A DNA stretch of 64,000 nt from Sinotaia quadrata (GCA_028829895.1 CM054182.1:9103001-9167000), one strand, 5' to 3'; numbered from the stretch's first letter, positions 11,505 through 24,799 are shown. Notes: generated by a model from the sequence alone, not told the origin. Numbers and translations are program-made.

Positions 11505-12790
11505 CAATGCCACCCTAATTCATGGTTTTGATTATTATTATTTATTAATCATCCATAACTAATTACAAGTGATGAGAATGTTAATTAATGTTATTAATAA
11601 TTCTTCAGAAGACACCAAATCTCTCTCACTTGGCGGATATGCGGGCGCTGTAAATGTTTTCTCTCTTCCACAACATCAAAGATAAACATTTATCGTCACA
11701 CAGTATTTCCGTAGGTGGAAAACTTCTTACTAAAGGAGAAGACAAATATGTCTTTAATCTATATTTGGTAAGCCCCATCCACCCAGTCTCTTTCCAACAT
11801 ATGGTTGTCAACATGTGTAAGAAGGTCAATAAATTTAACATAAATTTAGTAAGTGAAGAATCAAATATATAACATACGAACATAATTAAAGAGTATGGAC
11901 ATTTACATCACTTCCATAACAATGTTCAATTAATGCTGAAAAATCATTCATTTTATCCTAGTATAGACATAAGCAGTCAATAAGATAAATATATAATCAA
12001 GTTCACCAATATCATTACGGAAAAGAGAGTGGAGTTTCAGAGAAATAGTTACAGTGAATGCACATAATTCTGTTCAAAGATGGCGGCTGTCACCTGCACG
12101 TGTTTCACAATCACGCGGTTTGCAACAAATCACTGCCTTTCATATTTAGGAGAGGTCCCACGTGTCCCTTCTCGAGGCATGTTACACAACTGTTCCAGAA
12201 TCTTCAACACACTCTCCAAGCATGCCACAGAGAATCGTCCTGAATTTCACATGAGCTATCAAGCACATCAAGAGGAATGTTGTTGATTTCCCATGTGTGT
12301 TTACTCAACACACCATGAGGAATGTTCACAATGAACTTTGTGACTTCTTGAGACCAAACTCAGGCCACAAATCTCCGCCATATTGGTTCTCAAACAGAAT
12401 TCATGGGAATCAATTTACAGCAACATGTTTTACTGATAAGTTGACAACAATGTTTGATGCACACACCAACGTATTCAAGTAGAGTACAGTAGTCACTGTA
12501 GCATGAAGTGACAACCAAAAAGGCTTGCTCTGCTCTGCAAAAGTCAAATTAAGGCAGCACTAAATTTCATGCATATATCATCTCTACACTCCTTTCTCTC
12601 TTATAAACATTGCAACAATTTCGTTAGCCTGATACAAACATAGCATACGGAATATAGCATCAATCAAAATTCACAAGTATAATGTAAAATGTAGTCAAAA
12701 TACTAAACATAGAAATAATAGTATAATTACATAAGCATTCTCCAATTCAAATCATAGATCAATAGCAAACATGTATAAAATATTCTATTG
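11505..12790 (+). mobile_element. Dispersed element family A, copy 1 (3'-truncated)
   Basis: This stretch aligns by eye to 39052-40663 in the same orientation and to 62034-63665 in the opposite orientation. The 5' end carries the shared words CATAACTAATTACAAGTGAT, CTCTCTCACTTGGCGGATAT and TAGGTGGAAAACTTCTTAC. Similarity weakens in the middle (about 12080-12480) and returns near 12590-12780 (TTAGCCTGATACAAACATAG). It stops before the 3' end seen in the two full copies. No open frame for a transposase or reverse transcriptase is present, so the copy is non-autonomous. Confidence 0.8.
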
Positions 12791-13289
12791 TCACTAAACT
12801 ACGGAGCTGTGGCACAGTGCTTAGAGAAAGGAACGGTAATTTAGCAGACACAAGTGTGCTAAGGTGTGGAATGGAGAGAGGGAGCTGTTAGTTAGACAAG
12901 TAACTCACTGAGTATTTAAATTGGGGGGTGTGTGGGTGTAATAATAAAGAAATAAAAATACATAAAATCTGCTTTGTTTCAATTCTTTTCATCTACACAC
13001 CAAGATATCGTAACACGCGACTGATAATAAGCCAAGATAAACACTAAATCGGGCCTGATTAAGAGTATGTTGCTTTCATACACCAACGGGAGGAGATGAA
13101 GTGGAAGGGGGGGGGGAGAAGAAGGTGGAACAAGGACTCCTATTTGATCACTACATCCACAAATTTAATACGAAAACGTACCCCTTTTCTGGGTCACAGA
13201 CACCAATAACTTTTGAAACGAAGGACAACATCGGGCTCGGACTCTCCGGACTCTACAACCGGTGCAGCACATTTCGTACGACTAATAAT
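12791..13289. other. Unique sequence, no gene seen
   Basis: Sequence beyond the truncated element, with a G9 run near 13110. A 108-codon plus frame (13101-13427) runs into the next minisatellite and is not supported as a gene. Confidence 0.5.
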
Positions 13290-13625
13290 TGGATAATCAC
13301 GAGTTTTACCGGAATTTCACGACTGTTCACCCGACTATTACGAGTGCTTACCGGAAGTTCACGACTGAGTACGGGCATATTAGAGTGGTTAGCAGGAAGT
13401 TCTCAAATGGTCTCGGGTATATTATGAGTGGTTACCGATAGTTCACGATTGGCTACAGGCATACTAGAGTAATTACCAGGAAGTTCTCAAAAGGTCTCGG
13501 GTATATTATGAGTGGTTACCGATAGTTCACGATTGGCTACAGGCATATTAGAGTAATTACCAGGAAGTTCCCAAATGATTACTCGTCATCACCGGTATGA
13601 GTAGTTACCGGAAATTCATGACTAG
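13290..13625. repeat. Degenerate minisatellite, about 30-40-bp monomers with an 83-bp higher-order step
   Basis: GAGTGGTTACCG and GGAAGTTC recur through the block. TCTCGGGTATATTATGAGTG appears twice, at 13411 and 13494, giving an 83-bp recent duplication inside older monomers. Confidence 0.85.
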
Positions 13626-13929
13626 TCAGCGCATTTTTTGTAAAATCTGCAATCATTGTGACAGGATGTCGATCAGCCCAGTTTCGATAATCATTCCAAC
13701 TGTCAGCACAATCCGAAACCACCACTTTCTCGTTTAGAATGGAGCAACCAGTGCGGTGGATTTAGTCTTATCTATCAGTCAGTTTTAGGTGTGGCCTTCT
13801 GCGAAAGAAACTATTTTACATTCTTGAAAAATAATGTCTAAAGAAATACAGTTAATGTGCTTATAAGTATGTAAGTGTGCATGTAAGAGAGACAGAAAGA
13901 AGGGGGGGGGGGGCAGTGAGAGAAAGAAT
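13626..13929. other. Unique sequence, no gene seen
   Basis: No feature recognised apart from a G homopolymer near 13902-13912. Confidence 0.5.
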
Positions 13930-14205
13930 GGTGAAAAGAGAGAAAACATTGAGCCGAGCTGATCTAAACTAAGTTGAAATGGACTGAATTGAGCTGACTT
14001 TAGCTGAATTGATCTGGACTGAAATGAAGTGAACTAGCTGAAATGAAATGAACTAACTGGGGAAAAAATTAATAAGTGAAATGAAATGAACGAAAAAGAA
14101 ATGAACCAAATGAAATAAAATGAACTAACAAAAAAGAAATGAACTAAAAATGAAATGAACAAACTGAAATGAATTGAACTAAATGAAATGAACTAACGGT
14201 AAAGG
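13930..14205. repeat. Degenerate short-period repeat of GAAATGAACTAA type
   Basis: Words GAAATGAA, TGAACTAAC and TGAGCTGA recur every 10-20 bp without a fixed phase. It looks like an old pentamer/decamer-derived array. Confidence 0.75.
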
Positions 14206-14497
14206 ACTGAGTGTAATAACAATGCGTAATATATAAATCGTAAGCCTGATTTTTGCTATGTCTAACACATTTTCTATAACCTTTTCTCTATCTTTATGTC
14301 AACTTTCCATTAAACAAATAACTGTTAAGGTTGTCCATCGATATACATTTTCAAAGGGAATGATAGGATGTCGGTATTATAAACAAGCTGGAATCTACAA
14401 ATACATGGTGTCGTCGTCTGTCATTTGGGGAGGGTGGCTACAGTCTTAGCCAGAGAGATATGTAGCGTTTCATTCGATATAAAATGAATATCCGCGA

Positions 14498-14625
14498 ACT
14501 GATATTCACTTTAGCAAGTTCTCAAATTACCCATAATGCGGGTATTTATTTCGTGGACAAAGAACTGATATTCAATTAAGCAAGTTCTCAGATTACCCAT
14601 AATGTGTCTGTTTATGTCGTGGACA
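14498..14625. repeat. 66-bp tandem duplication
   Basis: ACTGATATTCA ... AGCAAGTTCTCA ... TTACCCATAATG occurs at 14498 and again at 14564. The second copy leads directly into the compound microsatellite. Confidence 0.92.
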
Positions 14626-14650
14626 CACACACACACACACACACAGCACC

Positions 14651-14682
<32 letters not shown>

Positions 14683-14696
14683 CAACAACAACAAAA
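14623..14696. repeat. Compound microsatellite AC to ACC to ACA
   Basis: A CA dinucleotide tract changes to CAC trinucleotides and then to CAA trinucleotides. This ordered change fits stepwise slippage seeded by point mutation. The minus-strand Cys/Trp/Val homopolymer frame here is an artefact. Confidence 0.95.
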
Positions 14697-14831
14697 AGCC
14701 AAACTTGTTGCGGTTCTTTAAAAAAAAATGCATGATATAATTATCTTGGATTTCATAACTCTGCAAATCAGCCTAAAAAATCGCCGATGTTCGGAAATAA
14801 GCCAATAGCTATCCACGTGTACTTTTCATTT

Positions 14832-15308
14832 TCTGGGGAAAAAGCATGATTTTATTTATTATCTTTCATGAAGCCAGTAGATGTAAAATAAAATATGGAA
14901 AAATGCATGATTTTTATTTAATATCTTTCAGGAATCCAGTAAATGTAAAATAAAATAAATAAATAAGATATGGAAAAAAAGCATGATTTTTATTTAATAT
15001 CTTTCAGGAATTCAGTAAATGTAAAATAAATAAATAAGATATTTAAAAAAGCATGATTTTTATTTAATATCTTTCAGGAATCCAGTAAATGTAAAATAAA
15101 ATAAATAAATAAGATATGGAAAAAAAGCATGATTTTTATTTAATATCTTTCAGGAATTCAGTAAATGTAATATAAATAAATACGATATAAAAAAAAAGCA
15201 TGATTTTTATTTAATATCTTTCAGGAATTCAGTAAATGTAATATAAATAAATACGATATAAAAAAAAGCATGATTTTTATTTAATATCTTTCAGGAATCT
15301 AGTAAATG
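14832..15308. repeat. 60-77-bp minisatellite, 7 copies, each with a splice-acceptor-like motif
   Basis: GCATGATTTTTATTTAATAT recurs near 14905, 14981, 15051, 15127, 15198 and 15268, with an older copy near 14844. Most units continue into ATCTTTCAGGAAT and an AAATAAATAAATA tract whose length differs among copies and accounts for most of the period variation. Confidence 0.94.
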
Positions 15309-16369
15309 AACGCTCCAGTCCGGGGCATCTCAATCGTTACATCTTAGGTTGAAAGATTTTGGTGAAAGAAAAAAAAGAAAAAAATACAATCAAACTTTAA
15401 GCCTTCAATTACTAAGATTAATTGCATTATTTCTCATTCAACTAGCCTAATTTAAAATCATGTTCAGTTCTATTTTAAACTGCGTTAATATTATGTTGCC
15501 GAATGTGGCGCGCTATTTCGAGACGTTGTGATGTTATGAATCAACTGCTGTGTTAGGATGGCGTTTGTCACCAGTGTACGTTGTAAATGATTAACAAGGG
15601 TCATATTTTGTGAAAGACGTGTGGCGTTTGTCACCAATGTATGTTGTAGCTGATTAACAGGAATACAAGGATCATATTTTTTTATGATGAGTTGTTGCTG
15701 ATCACAATATTTTTTTTTTAAAAAACGACATTATTTTTTGTCGTTGAAAACTTAAAAATTTAGTGGTGTTTTGTTAGGTTTTTTAAAAAGTAAATTTTAA
15801 TAGATATCTTTACTAATTAATTTGCCTTGTTTTCGGATATGTAGAAATGCTCGTGTTAATTCGGCAAAAATCTGCCTTATTTTCGAGTACAAAGAAATGC
15901 AATGTACTCATTATTTCGGTTTTTAGCCTTGTTTTCTGGTAAATGGCAATATGCACACTCCTATTACGGCAGAACGTTTATCTAGTCAGGCACTGTGATT
16001 TATCATGTCTCGTGTGTCGGCTCCCGGTCACCTAGCAACCTAAATAACAAATATACAGTTCGCAGCTAGACTGCCTCAAATTGGAAGCCACTATCTGGAC
16101 ATGAAATCGTTTAACATCATGTTGGTTCTAACTGCATCATTTTTCTTTGTAGATGATAATTTGATATTTACTTCTTTGCCAGAAACAGCGTGTGCATGAT
16201 AAAACTGAGCGAACAATCATATCAAATCGGAGAAATGGAACATACGAGAAATAAAGAGAATGAATCTCATTTTACAATGTCTTACCATTGTCGAGCTTTT
16301 ATGTTTACATATAACAGAAGCAAAGAAAAATCACAGTAAAAGCATACAAGAGTAAGAAAAATTAACTAA
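15309..16369. other. Unique AT-rich sequence with minor duplications
   Basis: GGCGTTTGTCACCA(G/A)TGTA occurs near 15559 and 15621 as a diverged duplication of about 60 bp. Diverged copies of TGCCTT(G/A)TTTTCG occur between 15820 and 15940. No gene is recognised. Confidence 0.55.
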
Positions 16370-16610
16370 AGGACAATGAAATGCACGCCTTTTAAAGAGA
16401 TTACTATCACTTTGGAGTGCACGCATTTTACACAGGTGTGACTAAGACAATGGAGTACACGTATTTTAAACACGTGTGACTAAGACAATGGAGGGCACGC
16501 ATTTTAAAAAGACATGACTAGGACTACGAAATGAAGGCCTTATAAACAGAAAGGCCTAGAATAATGGAATGCACTTTTAAACAGGTGTGACTAAGACAAG
16601 AGAATGTGAA
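16370..16610. repeat. Degenerate minisatellite of roughly 40-60 bp
   Basis: GACTAAGACAATGGAG and GCACGCATTTTA recur between about 16380 and 16600. The ACACGTGTGACTAAGACAATGG copies near 16435 and 16470 are closest to each other. Confidence 0.8.
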
Positions 16611-16935
16611 TACAAATTAAAAATTCATGTCTGTATTCACAGTAATTGTGTGCGTGTTGACAAATATACTAACAAGATAAGCATATAGAAGATTTTTAAA
16701 TTAAAAAAGAAAGATAACTCTGATGAAATGAATAATGAATCAAACAACCTTTCACTAGCAATCATTGAATTGTACTATACATTAAAACGTTATAGTAAAA
16801 GAAAAAAAACGATACTAACACACTCACACACACATATATATATAGGCAAAAATTTCAATGAAGACACAAACTGCCTTTATTTAAAATTAATTATATTATC
16901 CTTAAACAAAATAAAGACCTCACTGAAACAAATAC

Positions 16936-18326
<1,391 letters not shown>

Positions 18327-18628
18327 CAAATACATGTGACGATTTGCAATTCTTAATTCTCGAACTCTGATCAGGATTTGCGTTGTTTGTTGTGGGGTTT
18401 TTGTTCACACTGTGTGTGTGTGTGTGTGGGGGGGTGATGGAGGGGTTACCAATACTCTCACAAACGAATTTCTGCCAATTTTAATTCTAAACATAACCTA
18501 AAGGCAACATTATAAAAAATGTTCACTTCAATTAAGGAACAAATATGGTGGAAAAGTTAAAAGTCCAGTCCCAACTAGTAGTACAGGCTTCCTGCAGGTA
18601 CTATAGCGTTAGTCAGTGAATGAAAATT
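18327..18628. other. Unique sequence with a short GT tract
   Basis: A GT run followed by a G run at about 18409-18434. Nothing else recognised. Confidence 0.5.
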
Positions 18629-18841
18629 CTAGCAGACCTGACCACAGAGCTTCACAAGACACCAGGAGGCCTGCATGAATAATTGTTGCTCCTGAGGAGT
18701 TGATGGTACGTTCAAAGCCTGCAGCCGTGCACTACCTGCTATGAAAATCCAAACCAGGCTATGAGTTTTATTTAAAGCAATGAGGTAACACAGCTCAACC
18801 CGTTCATCGTTAAATACTGATTCCGCTGATTCAATGGTCAT
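18629..18841 (-). CDS. Doubtful minus-strand open frame, possible exon or pseudogene piece
   Basis: The 70-codon frame has a globular-protein-like composition, with a stretch reading ARLQALNVPSTPQEQQLF followed by Met-Gln-Ala-Ser-Trp. A possible acceptor (TTTTCATAGCAG) lies inside it, upstream of that stretch, and a weak donor-like GTCAGG follows. I recognise no family. The ATG is next to an AAGGGAGGTAA motif that also occurs at the GC-rich island near 28741, so the block may instead belong to a dispersed repeat. A chance frame is also possible. Confidence 0.2.
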   Translation of the reverse strand: MTIESAESVFNDERVELCYLIALNKTHSLVWIFIAGSARLQALNVPSTPQEQQLFMQASWCLVKLCGQVC

Positions 18842-19155
18842 TACCTCCCTTTGCTGCGATGTGACTGGACTATACTTTTCATTTTAGTTTGTTTTTAACC
18901 AGTAGTTTTACATAGCTTGAAACTTTTAACTCAGTGTTAATATCCTGCTTCAAAGGGTACTTTGACAAGTGATTCACTGATTAATACGGGTTCAAAGCGC
19001 TTCCACCATAAACTGATTTCGCAGACCGATTTCATCCAAGGAGGATTTGGGATGAGGTTAAAGTTGAATCATTCTCTGGGAACAGCTGGTGAAGAAAAGC
19101 GTAAAGGCGATGGAAGATTACTAAGGTTTTGTAATTACAGTTGTGATATCCGCGG
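18842..19155. other. Unique sequence, no gene seen
   Basis: A 65-codon plus frame at 18962-19159 runs into the following minisatellite and is not supported. No other feature. Confidence 0.5.
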
Positions 19156-19345
19156 CTAGTTCTGCGTTCTCCTATCCTGTAGTACAATCACTAGTTCTGC
19201 GTTCTGCTATCCTGTAGTACAATCACTAGTTCTGCGTTCTCCTATCCTGTAGTACAATCACTAGTTCTGCGTTCTGCTATCCTGTAGTACAATCACTAGT
19301 TCTGCGTTCTCCTATCCTGTAGTACAATCACTGCATCTGTGTTTT
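19156..19345. repeat. 35-bp minisatellite with 70-bp alternation
   Basis: CTAGTTCTGCGTTCT recurs every 35 bp from 19156. Alternate copies carry CTCCTAT or CTGCTAT, so a 70-bp dimer was the unit of the latest amplification. One diverged copy follows near 19331. Confidence 0.95.
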
Positions 19346-19703
19346 CCTATCCCGTGTTTATTGCTGTATAACCACAGCTTCTGTGTTCTTTGTCTCTGCT
19401 CCAAGCCTGTAATAAAATTATGGTTGAATATGTTTCGAAAGAGGGCCACTTCCACATAGGCTACTGCGCCTTTTGAAATAGGACCTAGCACCGACAGTTA
19501 AAGAGTCACGTCACCAGACAGACATCTCGGGACAGTCCGGTCACTGCACCTGACTTGGGCGGTTACCTATAATCAGGAAGACAAACACCAGGGAACGCCC
19601 TAATGGGGCTATGGGTGGGCACTGAACCGAAACTGAAAATAATATAAATTCTCCGGGCTATGAACCGAGTCTGATCAAAATACAGATTATCTGAGACAGT
19701 GAA
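19346..19703. other. Unique sequence, no gene seen
   Basis: Moderately GC-rich near 19440-19630. No coding frame with splice signals identified. Confidence 0.5.
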
Positions 19704-19831
<128 letters not shown>

Positions 19832-20040
19832 TTGAGTTACTAACAATTTTAAGTGTGTGGTTCTGTTTGTTCGCTAGCATGTTTGCTTATTTTGAATTCC
19901 GTTTTAATTTTGTTTAATGTTTTGCATTTTTTCTCCTTATATATATATCTATTGTTTATGTAAGTTGTATGTACTTGTTTCCTGTTCGTGTGCTTCTTTG
20001 CCTTCTGTGTGTTATTCGACAGTATTCTACATGCATATCG

Positions 20041-20450
20041 AAAAGAAAAGGTGATTTTTACAGTACTGCACTTGAATATCAAAAAGGAAAGTAGAGTTTA
20101 CAGTACTGCACTTGAATATCAAAAAGGAAAGTTGAGTTTACAGTACTGCACTTGAATATCAAAAAGGAAAGTTGAGTTTACAGTACTGCACTTAAATATC
20201 AAAAAGGAAAGTTGAGTTTACAGTACTGCACTTGAATATCAAAAAGGAAAGTTGAGTTTACAGTACTGCACTTGAATATCAAAAAGGAAAGTAGAGTTTA
20301 CAGTACTGCACTTGAATATCAAAAAGGAAAGTAGAGTTTACAGTACTGCACTTGAATATCAAAAAGGAAAGTTGAGTTTACAGTACTGCACTTGAATATC
20401 AAAAAGGAAAGTTGAGTTTACAGTACTACATATGAATAGAGAAAAGAAAA
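20041..20450. repeat. 40-bp minisatellite, about 10 copies, highly uniform
   Basis: CAGTACTGCACTTGAATATC recurs at exact 40-bp intervals from 20061 to about 20380, with a diverged last copy near 20421. Units differ mainly at one position (GTAGAGTTT versus GTTGAGTTT), which alternates in blocks and marks recent multi-unit duplications. Confidence 0.97.
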
Positions 20451-20589
20451 GGTGAGTTTACAACAGTACTACACGTGAAAACGGTAGTAACAGACAATAA
20501 CTAATAAGCGAATGCACAGAACAGTACATCGGAAGTCGAACCCACCCACCCCAAACCCCAAAATCAAATTGATTTTATAGAACATTAAA

Positions 20590-21045
20590 ATTGAACAGTT
20601 TTATAGAACAGTTGTGCAGAAAGTTTTTTTCAATGTGATTTGTAGTATAGGAATGAAGAAAGGTTTTTTTCAATGTAAGCAGAAGTTTTGTCAACTGTAT
20701 TTATATTAACAGGAATGCAGACAGTTTTTGTCAAATGTATTTATATTACAGGAATGCAGAAAGTTTTGTCAAATGTATTTATAGTGCAGTTATGAAGAAA
20801 GTTTTGTCAAATGTATTTATATTACAGGTATGCAGAAAGTTTATTTTCAATGTGATTTGTAATACAGGTAGACAAAGGTTTTATCAAATGTGATTTTATA
20901 GTATAGGTATGCAGAAAGTTTTTTTTTCCAATATGGTTTATAGTACTGGCATGCAGAAAACTTTTTCAGTTGTGATTTTATAGTAATGTATATGCAGCTG
21001 GAATGTATAAAGCATTTAACTGATTTTACAGTACAATACATTTAC
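20590..21045. repeat. Degenerate minisatellite with ATGCAGAAAGTTTT core
   Basis: (A/T)ATGCAGAAAGTTTT followed by a variable T-run and TATTTATA(T/G)TACAGG recurs about every 40-57 bp. Copies differ in length and sequence, so this is older than the neighbouring 40-bp array. Confidence 0.82.
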
Positions 21046-21344
21046 AAAGAATGAAACAACAAAAATTAAGTGATTTCTTAGGAGTAAGTTTACATCAGTA
21101 GCAAGAACCAAGCATTTCAGTTTGAAAACAAATAAGATCTTATTCGCCTACGCGAGTTTTTCAACCCCACTGAACAAATACCTATTAAAAGGGGGAAATT
21201 GTGTAACCCTAAGGATTATACCGTATACACAAGCTGCACATATAGTCTAGTTACATGTTTACAAATATCAAAAGTGGAATACCTATATTAGCATGCAAGT
21301 GGTTGAGTTTTTGTGTGTGTGCAGTAATGTGTATGGTGTGTATA

Positions 21345-21381
<37 letters not shown>

Positions 21382-21480
21382 CATCCATATATTCTACTTG
21401 AATATGTATCTAAAAGTTTGATGACTTTGTTAGCAAATCTGGCACTCATGCAAACAAACTGTTATGAAATAATTATCACT
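21046..21480. other. Unique sequence with a GT microsatellite
   Basis: A GT run lies at about 21349-21377. The rest is unique and without a supported gene. Confidence 0.55.
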
Positions 21481-21559
21481 ACCAAAGAAGTTACCAAATT
21501 TACTCAGCCAATAACTACACCAAAGAAGTAACCTAACACAGCCTATAACTACGTCAAAG

Positions 21560-21990
21560 AAATACCGCATTGACGTGGTCAGTGCCAACAACTACGCCGA
21601 AGAAGTACATCCTTTACCCAGCCAACAACTACGCCGAAGTACCGTATTTACGCAGCCAATGTCAACTATGCCGAAGAAGTATATAACTTACCCAGCCAAT
21701 GTCAACTATGCCGAAGAAGTACATAACTTACCCAGCCAATGTCAACTATGCCGAAGAAGTATATAACTTACCCAGCCAATGTCAACTATGCCGAAGAAGT
21801 ACATTACTTACCCAGCCAATGTCAACTATGCCGAAGAAGTATATAACTTACCCAGCCAATGTCAACTATGCCGAAGAAGTACATTACTTACCCAGCCAAT
21901 GTCAACTATGCCGAAGAAGTACATAACTTACCCAGCCAATGTCAACTATGCCGAAGAAGTACATTATTTACCCAGCCAAAAACTACGCGG
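21560..21990. repeat. 40-bp minisatellite with 80-bp higher-order repeat
   Basis: GTCAACTATGCCGAAGAAGT recurs every 40 bp from 21661 to about 21950. Copies differ at the next word (ATATAAC, ACATAAC or ACATTAC), partly alternating as an 80-bp unit. Both edges carry diverged units (AACTACGCCGAAG, AACTACGCGGAAC). Open frames across it are artefacts. Confidence 0.96.
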
Positions 21991-22161
21991 AACAAGTATC
22001 GTATTTACTCAGACGTGAGGCAAAATTCTTAGACGTTGATTTCGCTTGTCGAAAACCAAACTGACGAGACAAATTGTTCGGACGCACGATATTTTCTTCG
22101 GTTTTTTTTGTTTGTTTGTTTTTTGTCTACTTCCTTTGTCTCTCCTTTTTTTTTTTTTCAG

Positions 22162-22236
22162 CAAGAACGGACTGACAGACGTGTCGTTGCGTGCTTTGCT
22201 AGTGTGCTACCAGACAATAAGATCTAACACCCAAGG
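22162..22236 (+). CDS. Weak candidate exon behind a very strong polypyrimidine tract
   Basis: A pyrimidine-rich run (TCTCC followed by about 15 T) ends in CAG at 22159-22161. The next 75 bases end CCAAGG before GTAACA, a plausible donor. The phase-2 frame reads NGLTDVSLRALLV and then CYQTIRSNTQG before a stop. The first part resembles leucine-rich-repeat spacing, but one short match is not enough to name a family. A second frame is also open. T-rich low complexity can mimic an acceptor, so the call is weak. Confidence 0.2.
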
Positions 22237-22733
22237 GTAACAGCTTCCTTCAAGGCCACGAAGCTTCATAAAGCCTCTCCCTACTTGACAGACAGACAAG
22301 CCTGAAAACAGCTCATCTAAGCAAACCTTCGCCCTGGCGCTGGTCTCAGCATGCACACTCATTTGGACAGTGTGTATTTGGCAGTGGAACTGCTATCCCT
22401 TAGTGGAGAAATTAGCCAGTTTTCTCTTGTTTACACTGATCCACTTTGGTAAATACACTCAACAGTTATAAATGTAACTTGAGTACCAAGTCTGCGTGAC
22501 AATAAGAATGCTGTGTTTAGATTTGAAAAGAGATTTTTTTTTTCTTTTCATTTTTGTTGTTTATTAACAGACAGTGAATATAATATACTAAAATTATACT
22601 TGAACACATGTAACGTGAGTACTCAGTCACTGTCTAATATTACAAATGGTGTCACTGGATTTTTAAAAGACATTTTTTTTCTTTCTTGTGTATCATAGAG
22701 TTCAACACCAATAGAAAAAAACATAACATAATA
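22237..22733. other. Unique sequence, no gene seen
   Basis: Diverged words (GTAACTTGAGTACCAAGTCTG near 22470, GTAACGTGAGTACTCAGTC near 22610) suggest one old duplication. No gene supported. Confidence 0.5.
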
Positions 22734-22808
22734 TCTTTCTTTCTTTCTCTCTCTCTTTTTCTTTCTAGCTTTCTTTCTTTCTCTCTCTCTCTCTCTCTTT
22801 CTTTCTAG

Positions 22809-22842
<34 letters not shown>
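22734..22842. repeat. (CTTT)n / (CT)n homopyrimidine microsatellite
   Basis: CTTT and CT blocks are joined by two TAGC interruptions, with the segment TTCTAGCTTTCTTTCTTTCT present twice. It is the strand-reversed type of the GAAA array at 19704. Confidence 0.96.
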
Positions 22843-23780
22843 CGATAACTGTTCTCAACGCAAAAGTAATTTGAAATAGACAATTACTATATATAATATA
22901 TATGTTCCCTCATCCAATTAAGTGTTTCAAACTACAATTTGTTAGCCGGGATTTTACCATCAAAAGCCTGTAGTTAGTTGACAACAATAAGTTTCTGTCA
23001 AATCATTATACAAAATGCACAAACATACCTATAAAAACCAATAAAAGTTTTCAGAATAAAATGAAAATAATAGAAGTCTTATCTACTTTTCTAAAAATAT
23101 ATTTTAACTTTTAATAATTATAATTAACTATTATTAACAGCAGTCTACACAACATGCCCATTTAACAGCTATTTTATTTTTAAAAACTTGTCTCCTTGTA
23201 ATAATATGTAATAACAATAATTTGTAATAAATGAAAAGTTGAGATGGTAAATATTTTGGATGGAAAAATCAAATAAAAAAGATATATAGTTATTTTAAGT
23301 ATAGTGGTCTCTTTATAATCATTTAAATAATAAAAATTTTAACAAGCTTGTACAGTTGTAGTTTAGTAACACAAGTGGCAATAAAACAAGAAAATAATTA
23401 TAAAATATCTTAACTATATTTTAAAATTTGAGGCAATGTATTTACAAAATCATACCTGATTAACAAAAAAGTTGAAAATTCAGTGAACCAAATATATATA
23501 TATATATATATATATAATTTAAAAAGTTGAAAATTCAGTGAAACAAATATATATATATAATTTCCAGTTTACTATACTAATTTACTACAGATGTACCATG
23601 TGTGAACCTTCATGGCAATGAAAACTTTTTCAACTTCCATCACAGTTATAAGTCTAATGAGCAGGTTTAGTAGCAGTGAGTAAGAAAATGTTGATTGTGC
23701 TTGGAGAGATGTTAATAAATAGTGAATGGAATATGCTATTGCTATTAAGCAATATTAAAAATAGTGCCAATGTTAAATGT
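22843..23780. other. AT-rich sequence with a small TA-tract duplication
   Basis: AAAAGTTGAAAATTCAGTGA followed by a TATATA tract occurs twice between about 23468 and 23562. The rest is very AT-rich and without a coding frame. Confidence 0.6.
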
Positions 23781-24640
23781 GTGGATTACTAATACACCTA
23801 TACTGCATATCTGTAAGATTAGAAGCTGTCTGAATACTAATATGACTGTACTGTTTGTATATCTTGAAGATGTCTGACTTTACATCTGAAAGTGTCACTC
23901 TTGCTTGTTTTAATGTACTTAACTTGTAAGATTCAAATGTGTTTAGTGTCTGTATAATAATAATTTTGATTGTGTTTAATTTTAATAAAAGTAAACTGCG
24001 CATTAAAAGTGTCTCACTTGATTGTTTAAATGTGACTATACTAATTAAGTGACAAGAATAATTTAACTGTGATTGATACTAATAAGCTTATAGGATAGCA
24101 TTTGTCTTGACTGTTTTAAAGTACATACTTATGAAAGTGTCTGTGACTGAGAGTAAAATACTGATTGTGTTTGATACTAATAAGAACAAAATTGTCAATT
24201 AATTATGTTGAATCTAGTACGGAAAGTTTCTAAATTTTTTTGTCAATAATAATGCTGGTAGTATAGGATATTTGATACTAATGAAACAAACATGGTAAAA
24301 TTAACTGTGAAATATCTAAAAGCATGCAAGTGTGTGTGTCTGTGTTCTTCCGATTACAGTTATTTATTACAGTAAAAACAGAAATACCGGAAAGCTTAAG
24401 CTTACACATATTGTAGGTTTGTGCGTGTGTATATTGCTTCATGTAAAAAGAAACGTATATACAAATCTTGGGGGGGGGGGGGGCGGATAGGCTGTAAAAA
24501 AAATCATATAGCTTATAAAGAGGTACCAGTACACATATCGTGTGTGTATTGTTTCTAGTATACAAACCAAATCTGTATGTGCTATTGTTGCTTTTGTGGA
24601 AAGAACCCGGATAGCTTATAAAGAGTGAAAGTATACATAT
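23781..24640. repeat. Strongly diverged AT-rich repeats; poly-G run
   Basis: GATACTAATAAG, TGTGTTTGATACT and GTGACT words recur irregularly between 23850 and 24290. CACATAT plus GTGTGTAT plus AGCTTATAAAGAG recurs near 24405, 24510 and 24612. A G homopolymer of about 13 lies near 24471. These look like decayed minisatellites. Confidence 0.55.
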
Positions 24641-24799
24641 CGTCTGTGCATATTTACGCTTAATTAACTGTGAAACGCTCAGTTACCGATTCCTTCTGTG
24701 AGAACACTCCAGATCAAGCTCATTTTGTACTACTATAAAACATAAAAGTTTTCTCTCTGTACCGATTTTGCAGATTTTCAACGACTTTTCGCGAGATCC

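Noticed and set aside
20041..22000. Regular direct repeats that could suggest a CRISPR array
   Set aside because: Units are fully tandem with no unique spacers, and the sequence is clearly eukaryotic.
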